Source: an uncultured Neomegalonema sp.
Lineage (GTDB): Bacteria; Pseudomonadota; Alphaproteobacteria; Rhodobacterales; Rhodobacteraceae
Length of the DNA stretch: 11,536 nucleotides
Reading direction: 5' to 3'
NCBI GenBank assembly: GCA_937958345.1
Contig: CALGNW010000142.1
Location: 1 to 11,536, forward strand
Shown here: piece by piece, positions 1 to 5,830 of the stretch
Numbering within the stretch: the first letter of the stretch is position 1
How the letters are laid out: every line of letters begins with the position of its first letter
Translations under genes and position numbers: made by a program
Notes under the pieces: model-generated
The model's input: only the letters and a program-made list of their open reading frames with translations
Databases searched by the model: none
What the model was told of the DNA's origin: nothing

Positions 1-127
1 CCAACATTTCTTTGAGCATTACAAAGACCTGGAAACGAGAAAATGGGTCAAAATTGCCGGTTGGGGAGACGCGAACGAGGCACGACGGCTCATTACCGAA
101 GCAATCGAGCGCGCGAAAGGCTCCTGA
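1..127 (+). CDS. ppa: Inorganic pyrophosphatase, C-terminal end (5' part outside window)
   Basis: This is the last 41 codons of a soluble family I inorganic pyrophosphatase. The enzyme hydrolyses pyrophosphate to two phosphates in the cytoplasm and so pulls biosynthetic reactions forward. The open frame enters from the left edge (first whole codon at position 2) and stops at TGA 125-127. The readable tail contains HFFEHYKDLE followed by KWVKIAGWGDANEA and ends ERAKGS. This closely matches the well-known C-terminus of bacterial Ppa (E. coli: FFEHYKDLE...KWVKVEGW...ERAK). The catalytic aspartates lie upstream, outside the window, so function cannot be checked here. The gene converges on trpC with 65 bases between the stop codons, so it is not part of the trp operon. 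Confidence 0.9.
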   Translation, partial: QHFFEHYKDLETRKWVKIAGWGDANEARRLITEAIERAKGS

Positions 128-192
128 TCCTCGTAAGGCAGTAGCATGAGCTAAATTGCTCTAAAAAAGCGCTTCCTGCGTATTTCTGTGTC

Positions 193-993
193 TTAGATAG
201 TTGGACCAGCGAGAATGGAACGGGTCGCCAGTTCAACATCATTCTGGCGCATCAGGCTTTCCCCGATCAAAAACCGTCGCGCACCGACTTTGGAAAGACG
301 CGCAAGGTCCGCCGGTGTGTTCAGGCCGGATTCTGCGACTAAAACACGATCATCGGGAAGCATCGGTGCTAGCCTCTCGGTCGTTGTCAATGTTGTTTCA
401 AAGGTCTTCAAATCCCGATTATTAACACCGATCATAGATGATTTAAGCCGCAGGGCGCGTTCCATTTCAGTTTCATCATGGACTTCGATCAGGACATCCA
501 TCCCCCAAATTAAAGCGGCATCTTCTAGTTCCGCCGCTTGTGTATCATCGACGCTGGCCATGATAATCAGGATGCAGTCGGCACCGAGCGCGCGCGATTC
601 CGCCACTTGCCAAGTATCATAAAGAAAATCTTTGCGCAGAGCAGGCCGTGCTGTCGCTTTGCGGGCAGACTGCAAGTATTCGTCTGCACCCTGAAACGAT
701 GGTCCGTCTGTGAGGACGGACAGGCACGCCGCGCCACCGCGTTCATAAGCGGTGGCCAGGCTCGGCGGATCAAAGTCAGATCGAATCAAGCCTTTGGACG
801 GGCTGGCTTTTTTGATCTCGGCGATTAAACCAATCCCACCGGCGGCAACCTTCGCATCCAGCGCCGCCGCAAAACCGCGGGGGGCGTCCGCAGCGCGGGC
901 GGCCTCCTCAATCTCCGCCAAAGACCGCCGCTTCTTTCGTTCTGCCACGTCTGCGAGTTTGTAGGCTTTGATCTTGTCGAGAATCGTATTCAT
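193..993 (-). CDS. trpC: Indole-3-glycerol phosphate synthase
   Basis: TrpC converts 1-(2-carboxyphenylamino)-1-deoxyribulose 5-phosphate to indole-3-glycerol phosphate, the ring-closing step of tryptophan synthesis, in the cytoplasm. The 266-residue product is the length of a stand-alone TIM barrel, with no TrpF fusion. Family residues are visible: AEIKKASPSKG (E59 and catalytic K61), RKDF (K121), LIEVHD (E170), GVNNRDL (N191) and AESG (S222). I start at ATG 991-993. Its A overlaps the ung stop as ATGA, and AGGATGG sits about 5-8 bases upstream. An in-frame ATG at 1002 would add three residues but has AGG directly against it, which is poor spacing. It is the last gene of trpG-trpD-ung-trpC. 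In many alphaproteobacteria moaC follows trpC; here the next gene is convergent ppa. Confidence 0.96.
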   Translation of the reverse strand: MNTILDKIKAYKLADVAERKKRRSLAEIEEAARAADAPRGFAAALDAKVAAGGIGLIAEIKKASPSKGLIRSDFDPPSLATAYERGGAACLSVLTDGPSFQGADEYLQSARKATARPALRKDFLYDTWQVAESRALGADCILIIMASVDDTQAAELEDAALIWGMDVLIEVHDETEMERALRLKSSMIGVNNRDLKTFETTLTTTERLAPMLPDDRVLVAESGLNTPADLARLSKVGARRFLIGESLMRQNDVELATRSILAGPTI

Positions 994-1676
994 GCGATCC
1001 ATCCTATTGGCGAGTGACCATGTTTCGTAAGATACTCATTGGCTCGGCTGAAGGGTTTTGACCCGAAAAATCCCCGCCGCGCCGACAAAGGCGAAGGGTG
1101 AGCGCTTTCCAAGATAATTGAATTTTTCGCAAGCCCATTATTTATCAACGGTTTATGGGCTTGGGCATGTTTTCCCCACAAGATCCAGACCAGTGCCTCG
1201 CGATCCGCTAACTTGGTGACAATCTCGCGCGTCAGGGCCTGCCATCCGATTGTTGCATGACTGCCAGCCTCACCTGATCGTACTGTCAGCGTGGAGTTGA
1301 GCAACAAGACGCCCTGAGTGGCCCAATGGCTCAGGTCACCATTGTCGGGTGATTGGCCAATGTCGTCGTTCATCTCTTTGAATATATTAGACAAAGAGCG
1401 TGGAATTGGCGTGACTTTCTTGTCTACTGAGAATGCAAGGCCGTTTCCGTGCCCTGGTGTCGGATAGGGGTCTTGCCCAAGTATCACAACCCGAACCGAT
1501 AATGGCTGTACGCTTTTCAATGCCGCAAACACACATGTCGCCGAAGGTAGTATATCATTGGGATCGTTGTTTATTTCCCTGAGTACCTGAGCGAATGGTT
1601 CGCCAAAGAATGCGAGATCGCGCCAGTGTCCGATGTCCTTTGCCGACGTTAACAGCTCGCGCGCATAAGAATTCAT
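990..1676 (-). CDS. ung: Uracil-DNA glycosylase, family 1
   Basis: Ung removes uracil from DNA, starting base-excision repair of deaminated cytosine and misincorporated dUMP. The 228 residues match the usual family 1 length (E. coli 229). Motifs in order: the water-activating loop GQDPYP at 67-72 with D69 and Y71; NGLAFSV at 78-84; the uracil-binding strand GVLLLNSTLTV at 122-132 with N127; WILWG at 164-168; and the DNA-intercalation loop HPSPLSA at 193-199 with H193 and L197. GQDPYP in place of E. coli GQDPYH is a substitution I believe also occurs in other alphaproteobacterial Ung proteins. The ATG overlaps the trpD stop (1673-1676) and its TGA overlaps the trpC start (990-993), both as ATGA, so it should be translationally coupled inside the trp operon. 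Hand-counted GC over 1021-1680 is about 51%, at the low end for the window. All catalytic residues look intact. Confidence 0.96.
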   Translation of the reverse strand: MNSYARELLTSAKDIGHWRDLAFFGEPFAQVLREINNDPNDILPSATCVFAALKSVQPLSVRVVILGQDPYPTPGHGNGLAFSVDKKVTPIPRSLSNIFKEMNDDIGQSPDNGDLSHWATQGVLLLNSTLTVRSGEAGSHATIGWQALTREIVTKLADREALVWILWGKHAQAHKPLINNGLAKNSIILESAHPSPLSARRGFFGSKPFSRANEYLTKHGHSPIGWIA

Positions 1677-2683
1677 GCAGCGTTTGTGATCCGAATAAGT
1701 CCGTCGAGCGCGGCCTTTGCGGCTCCACTATCAATGCTTTCCGACGCAAGCTTCACACCTTCTCTCAGATCAATCGCCCGATCGGCGACGACCAAACCCG
1801 CTGCTGCGTTCAAAAGTGCGGCGTCGCGGTATGCTCCCTTCTCGCCGGCAAGGAGCGAGGTCAGTTTTGCCGCATTGGCTGCAGGGTCGCCGCCGACGAT
1901 TTCTTCGAACGGATGCTCGGGCAGGCCGGCATCGGCCGGGCTGACCGTAAACTCACGAATGACATTACCCTCTACCGTACAAACCTTTGATATCGCTGAG
2001 ATAGCCAGCTCGTCCGTGCCATCACCTCCATGCACAAGCCAAGCCTTGGTCGTGCCGAGTGCAGCCAGCGTTTCGGCCATCGGGCGAATCCAGTCCGCCG
2101 AGAACGCCCCCGACAACTGGCGCTTTACTCCCGCCGGATTTGTTAATGGTCCCAGTAGGTTAAAGATCGTCCTTACGCCCATTTCCTGTCGGATCGGCAT
2201 GACGTGGCGCATTGCCGAATGGTGGTTGGGCGCGGCCATGTACCCGATGTTGGCTTCTATCAGCGACCTTTCGATTGTCGGAACCCCGGCATCCAAATTG
2301 ACGCCAAGCGCGGTCAGGGCATCCGAGGCCCCAGAAGCTGAAGAAAGTGCGCGATTTCCGTGCTTTGCGACCGGTACCCCGGCACCTGCAACGATCAGCG
2401 CCGCCGCTGTTGAAATGTTCAGCGTCCTTTTTCCGTCGCCGCCTGTCCCGACAATATCAATGGCCCCCTCCGGCGCATTCACCGGCAGGGCCTTTGCGCG
2501 CATGACCGAGGCGGCGGCGGCAATCTCGTCTACCGTCTCGCCTCTCATCCGCAAAGCCATAAGGAATCCAGCACCTTGCGCGGGTGTTGCTGAACCTGAC
2601 ATGATCGCTTCAAAGGCATCCGACGCCTCTGCGCGGGTCAGCGGGCGTTCGGTGGCGATCCCGATGAGGGGTTTTAATTCCAT
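1673..2683 (-). CDS. trpD: Anthranilate phosphoribosyltransferase
   Basis: TrpD transfers phosphoribose from PRPP to anthranilate, the second dedicated step to tryptophan, in the cytoplasm. The protein of about 336 residues is a stand-alone TrpD without a glutaminase fusion. Family signatures, numbered from ATG 2683: the PRPP-binding GTGGDG near 79-84; LNISTA near 88-93; KHGNRALSSASGASD near 107-121; HHSAMRHVMPIRQEMG near 154-169 followed by RTIFNLLGPLTNP; and the magnesium-binding GTDE near 222-225. Two starts are possible. GTG at 2686 gives a GTGA overlap with the trpG stop. ATG at 2683 shares only its A with that stop (TGATG). The AAAGG upstream is 4 bases from GTG and 7 from ATG, so I prefer ATG. 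The 3' end overlaps ung by 4 bases. Confidence 0.96.
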   Translation of the reverse strand: MELKPLIGIATERPLTRAEASDAFEAIMSGSATPAQGAGFLMALRMRGETVDEIAAAASVMRAKALPVNAPEGAIDIVGTGGDGKRTLNISTAAALIVAGAGVPVAKHGNRALSSASGASDALTALGVNLDAGVPTIERSLIEANIGYMAAPNHHSAMRHVMPIRQEMGVRTIFNLLGPLTNPAGVKRQLSGAFSADWIRPMAETLAALGTTKAWLVHGGDGTDELAISAISKVCTVEGNVIREFTVSPADAGLPEHPFEEIVGGDPAANAAKLTSLLAGEKGAYRDAALLNAAAGLVVADRAIDLREGVKLASESIDSGAAKAALDGLIRITNAA

Positions 2684-3258
2684 CACGCTGCCTTTGCCAA
2701 TCTCAAGAAATTAGCCATCAAAGTCTTACCGTGTTCGCTGCGTATACTTTCGGGATGAAACTGAACCCCGTGTATTTCGTGCTCTTTATGCGAGACACCC
2801 ATGATCGTCCCGTCACCTGTTTGTGCGGTTACTTGCAAACAGTCGGGTAACGTCTCGGGCTGAATCGTCAAAGAGTGATAGCGGGTTGCCGCAAAACTGA
2901 CTGGAATGTCGCTGAAAACTTCTGAACCCGTGTGGGAAATCTCGCTAATTTTACCATGCATGATTGCGTCGGCGCGAACGATCTTTGCACCAAAGGCTTC
3001 GCCGATGGATTGGTGACCGAGGCAGACACCAAAAATCGGAATCGACCCTGCGGCGCGTCGGATCAGATCAACGCAAATTCCGGCTGTTGACGGATCACAG
3101 GGACCGGGCGAGACGACGATTGCGCTCGGGTTGAAGGCGATTGCCTCTTCAACCGACATCGCATCGTTGCGGACCACATGGGTCTGCGCGCCGATCTCGC
3201 CGAGGTAGTGGACGAGATTATAAGTGAAACTGTCATAGTTATCGATCAACAGCAGCAT
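2683..3258 (-). CDS. trpG: Anthranilate synthase component II (glutamine amidotransferase)
   Basis: TrpG hydrolyses glutamine and passes ammonia to TrpE to make anthranilate from chorismate. It may also serve 4-amino-4-deoxychorismate synthase (PabB), as TrpG/PabA proteins often do; the sequence does not settle this. The 191 residues form one class I glutaminase domain: the start LLLIDNYDSFTYNLV, oxyanion region SPGPCDPSTAG at 50-60, nucleophile elbow GVCLGHQ with C79, RYHSL at 126-130, and VQFHPESI with H168 and E170. The catalytic triad is complete. It heads trpG-trpD-ung-trpC and its stop overlaps the trpD start. It is transcribed away from the plus-strand gene at 3334 and lies about 1 kb from trpE, so the two subunits of anthranilate synthase are probably made from different transcripts. 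Upstream Shine-Dalgarno likeness is weak. Confidence 0.96.
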   Translation of the reverse strand: MLLLIDNYDSFTYNLVHYLGEIGAQTHVVRNDAMSVEEAIAFNPSAIVVSPGPCDPSTAGICVDLIRRAAGSIPIFGVCLGHQSIGEAFGAKIVRADAIMHGKISEISHTGSEVFSDIPVSFAATRYHSLTIQPETLPDCLQVTAQTGDGTIMGVSHKEHEIHGVQFHPESIRSEHGKTLMANFLRLAKAA

Positions 3259-3272
3259 GAATCAGGCTTTCG

Positions 3273-3287
3273 GGCGCTAAATGCGCC
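3273..3287 (-). promoter_or_regulatory. Small perfect hairpin in the trpG leader
   Basis: A perfect 5-base-pair GC stem (GGCGC and GCGCC) encloses a 5-base loop, ATTTA on the minus strand. It ends 14 bases before the trpG ATG. There is no U-tract after it and no tandem tryptophan codons upstream, so it does not look like a classic attenuator. It could affect translation initiation, lie at the 5' end of the mRNA, or be chance in a GC-rich spacer. Confidence 0.3.
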
Positions 3288-3293
3288 GCCCTG

Positions 3294-3323
3294 TTAATGC
3301 GGTGGCAAGCACGACTGCGTCAA
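3294..3323 (-). promoter_or_regulatory. Candidate promoter for the trpG operon
   Basis: On the minus strand TTGACG (3323-3318, five of six bases of the -35 consensus) is followed after 18 bases by CATTAA (3299-3294), a weak -10. Alphaproteobacterial -10 boxes are often degenerate. Transcription would begin near 3287, giving a leader of about 28 bases. The -35 overlaps AAGG (3322-3325), the likely ribosome-binding site of the divergent gene at 3334, so the two expression signals are packed together. This is prediction by eye only. Confidence 0.33.
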
Positions 3324-3333
3324 GGTCTGGACG

Positions 3334-4302
3334 ATGTTAACGCCGACACCGAAATTTTTCCTGACCCGCCCGATTTTCGGGCTGCCGCCGGTTTATGCGC
3401 TCGGCGGTGTGGCTTTATGCCTTGTGCTCGGAATCATGGCGGCGATGACGCTCGACCGGATGTCGCGCGGTGACGGCGTCGCCGGCATTGCGGAGGGCGC
3501 GGATGCCCGCCTTCCTGCGCCTGTCTTTGCCGAACCTGAAACCGGGATTATCCGCACGGTCGTGGCCGATGATTCGCCCGCGTGGATGCGGAATGCTGCG
3601 GCGTTTCCGGCTGGTGATCGGGCACCAAGGCTCGCAATCATTGTCGTGGACGAGGGCGCGGGCGCGGGTCCGGCGCGCAGTGCGCTAAAACTGCCCGCAC
3701 CTGTTTCGGTGGCGATTGCCCCGACGGCGGATTCGGCGGCGAAAACGGCGCTTGCCGCCCGCAGTGCGGGGCGCGAGGTGCTGTTGCTGTTGCCGATGCA
3801 GTCGGAGGAACAGTTCGACACATCGCCAAACCCCATAGCAATCAACATCCTGCGCACCGAGCTTGTCCGCAGGATGAAGTGGAATATGGCCCAGTTCGAG
3901 GGGTATGTCGGTGTGATGAACCGCTTTGGCGAGAATGCGACGCGCGATTCTCAGACGATGCGCGCTGTACTTGAGGTCGTAAAGGCTGAAGGCTTGGCCT
4001 TTGTCGATGCCCGCGAAACGCCGTCCAGCATCGCCGGGGCGGTGGCCCGCCGTATGAACGTTCCTGCGGGAGACCGCACAATCGCTGTGGCGAGAGGGGC
4101 CGACGCGGCAGAGCTTGGTGCATCTCTCGCCAATGCCGTGCGCCATGCCGAACGCTGGGGGGCCGCGATTATAACGATCCCCGCTGAACGGCGCATGGTT
4201 ACGGCGCTGGCTGATTGGCTTGCCCGGCCCGTATCAGGCGTGAAAATCGCACCGGTATCGGCGGTGATCCAACGCCTGCGCTCGGGGACAATCAAACCCT
4301 AA
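3334..4302 (+). CDS. Membrane-anchored divergent polysaccharide deacetylase-like protein (YibQ/DUF610 type)
   Basis: The 322-residue product has a short N-terminus, one hydrophobic segment at about 19-40 (membrane anchor or uncleaved signal), a low-complexity linker at about 41-95, and a domain from about 98 resembling the divergent polysaccharide deacetylase family (Pfam Polysacc_deac_2, YibQ-like). Landmarks are LAIIVVDEG (100-108), LPAPVSVAIAP (120-130), AGREVLLLLPMQ (145-156), YVGVMNRFGENAT (191-203) and GLAFVDAR (220-227). Compared with the family pattern as I recall it (IDDLG, HLPM, VNNHMGS, LDSRT), D106 and D225 are kept. The second Asp is Glu (E107), the HLPM histidine is Leu (L152) and the NNHMG histidine is Arg (R197). 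Metal-dependent hydrolysis therefore looks doubtful. The start has AAGG 8 bases upstream. It lies antiparallel between trpG and trpE and ends 10 bases from the trpE stop. The family call is fairly firm; inactivity is an inference. Confidence 0.78.
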   Translation: MLTPTPKFFLTRPIFGLPPVYALGGVALCLVLGIMAAMTLDRMSRGDGVAGIAEGADARLPAPVFAEPETGIIRTVVADDSPAWMRNAAAFPAGDRAPRLAIIVVDEGAGAGPARSALKLPAPVSVAIAPTADSAAKTALAARSAGREVLLLLPMQSEEQFDTSPNPIAINILRTELVRRMKWNMAQFEGYVGVMNRFGENATRDSQTMRAVLEVVKAEGLAFVDARETPSSIAGAVARRMNVPAGDRTIAVARGADAAELGASLANAVRHAERWGAAIITIPAERRMVTALADWLARPVSGVKIAPVSAVIQRLRSGTIKP

Positions 4303-4312
4303 GCGCCCCGCG

Positions 4313-5827
4313 TCAGCGGTTGCCGCGAACGCTCTCGGCCAGCGCAACGGCCTCGTCTGCCGCGCGGAACAGCGCCTTCGACTTGTTCACTGTCTCTACA
4401 CGCTCGGCCTCGGGGTCCGAATCCCAAACCACGCCGCCGCCTGCCTGAACGTACATCGCGCCGTCCTTCACGACTGCCGTGCGCAGGGCAATCGCGGTAT
4501 CCATGCCGCCATCGGCGCTGAAATACCCGACCCCGCCCGCGTAGACCCCGCGCTTTTCCGTTTCCAGCTCGTCGATAATCTCCATCGCCCGGATTTTCGG
4601 CGCACCCGAGACCGTACCGGCGGGCAGACCGGCCAGCAGAGCGTCGACGACGTCAACATCGTCGCGGATCTGGCCTTCGACATTCGACACGATGTGCATG
4701 ACATGGCTGTAATGCTCGACGGTAAATTGCTCGTTCGGATCAACGGTTCCGATCTTGGCGACCCGCCCGACATCATTGCGCCCGAGGTCGAGCAGCATCA
4801 GGTGTTCGGCACATTCCTTGGGATCGCCCAGCAGGTCCGCCTCCAGCGCGGCGTCCTCGGCGGCGTCGCCCCCGCGCGGCCTTGTTCCGGCAATGGGCCT
4901 GACAGTTACCGTTCCATCGCGCAGCCGCACGAGGATTTCGGGGCTGGCCCCGACAATCTGAAACCCGCCGAAATCGAGAAAGTACATGTAGGGCGAGGGA
5001 TTTGTGCGGCGCAGTGACCGGTAGAGAGAGAACGGCGGCAACGCGAACGGCTTTTTCCACCGCTGCGAGGGAACCACCTGAAAAATATCACCGGCGGCAA
5101 TGTATTCCTGCGCCCGTTTCACGTTGGCGCGGTATTGCTCGTCCGTCGTGTTCGAGACAGCCTCGCCCTCCAGCGCGCCCTCGGGCAGGCGCGGTTCAGG
5201 CGGCAGGGCGCGGTTCATATCATCGACGGTATCGGCAATCCGTTCCGCCGCGCGCGAATAGGCCGCGCGCGCATCAATGCCGGTCTGGCGCCGGATGGGC
5301 GTCACAATCGTCACCATATCCGCGACGTTATCAATGATCACAACCTGCGTTGGCCGGGTCAGAATCGCGTCGGGCAGGCCCAGCGGATCGGCATTCGGTG
5401 GCGGCAGTTTCTCGACATGCCGGATCATGTCATAGCCGAGATATCCGAACACACCGGCGGCCATGGGTGGCAGGTCGGCGGGCAGATCGATGGCGCTTTC
5501 GCGCAACAGATTGCGCAGACTGTCCAGCGGGGGAGTCGGGTCGACCTCATAGGCGCTGTCGTCCCAGCGTGCGGACCGATTGACCTCGACCACATCGCCG
5601 CGGCAACGCCAGATCAGGTCGGGCTTCATCCCGATAACCGAATAGCGGCCCCGTTTTTCGCCCCCGGTAACGGATTCGAGCAGGAAATTATCCTGCCGCC
5701 CCTGTCCCAGTTTCAGCATCAGCGAGATTGGCGTATCCGTGTCGGCCACACGCCGCGTCCACAGAACCTGACTCTCGCCCCGATCATAACGTGCCGCGAA
5801 CTCGGCAAACGTGGGTTCGATCAGCAC
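4313..5827 (-). CDS. trpE: Anthranilate synthase component I
   Basis: TrpE makes anthranilate from chorismate using ammonia from TrpG and is the first committed enzyme of tryptophan synthesis. The 504-residue protein is a stand-alone component I. The N-terminal domain holds LLES (49-52), the known tryptophan feedback-site motif, paired with NPSPYM (276-281), so feedback inhibition is likely kept. The chorismate-binding half shows IFQVVPSQR (248-256), PIAGTRPRG (311-319), EHLMLLDLGRNDVGR (341-355), VSGAPKIRAMEIIDELE (406-422) and GGVGYFS (431-437). The start is GTG 5827-5825, three bases after the ppiD TAA, with GGGA 9 bases upstream inside the ppiD end. Alignment of the N-terminus with other TrpE proteins supports this start. 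It is probably co-transcribed with ppiD. It converges on the 3334-4302 gene with 10 bases between stops and no separate terminator visible. Confidence 0.96.
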   Translation of the reverse strand: MLIEPTFAEFAARYDRGESQVLWTRRVADTDTPISLMLKLGQGRQDNFLLESVTGGEKRGRYSVIGMKPDLIWRCRGDVVEVNRSARWDDSAYEVDPTPPLDSLRNLLRESAIDLPADLPPMAAGVFGYLGYDMIRHVEKLPPPNADPLGLPDAILTRPTQVVIIDNVADMVTIVTPIRRQTGIDARAAYSRAAERIADTVDDMNRALPPEPRLPEGALEGEAVSNTTDEQYRANVKRAQEYIAAGDIFQVVPSQRWKKPFALPPFSLYRSLRRTNPSPYMYFLDFGGFQIVGASPEILVRLRDGTVTVRPIAGTRPRGGDAAEDAALEADLLGDPKECAEHLMLLDLGRNDVGRVAKIGTVDPNEQFTVEHYSHVMHIVSNVEGQIRDDVDVVDALLAGLPAGTVSGAPKIRAMEIIDELETEKRGVYAGGVGYFSADGGMDTAIALRTAVVKDGAMYVQAGGGVVWDSDPEAERVETVNKSKALFRAADEAVALAESVRGNR

Positions 5828-5830
5828 CGA

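Noticed and set aside
148..174. Possible terminator between ppa and trpC (GAGC-6-GCTC, A6 run, AAGCGCTT)
   Set aside because: For ppa the hairpin is followed by A not T. For trpC the T-run lies after only a 3-bp CGC/GCG stem. Too weak to annotate.
1686..2714. Long plus-strand open frame (342 codons) opposite trpD
   Set aside because: It mirrors trpD codon structure, is rich in Ser/Ala/Pro, shows no domain, and trpD is unmistakable on the other strand.
3259..3400. trp attenuator with a leader peptide upstream of trpG
   Set aside because: I looked for adjacent Trp codons on the minus strand and competing hairpins ending in a U-tract and saw none.
4303..4326. Shared terminator between the deacetylase-like gene and trpE
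   Set aside because: A GCGG-TTG-CCGC stem exists just inside trpE but has no T-tract on either strand and is short; it may simply be coding sequence.
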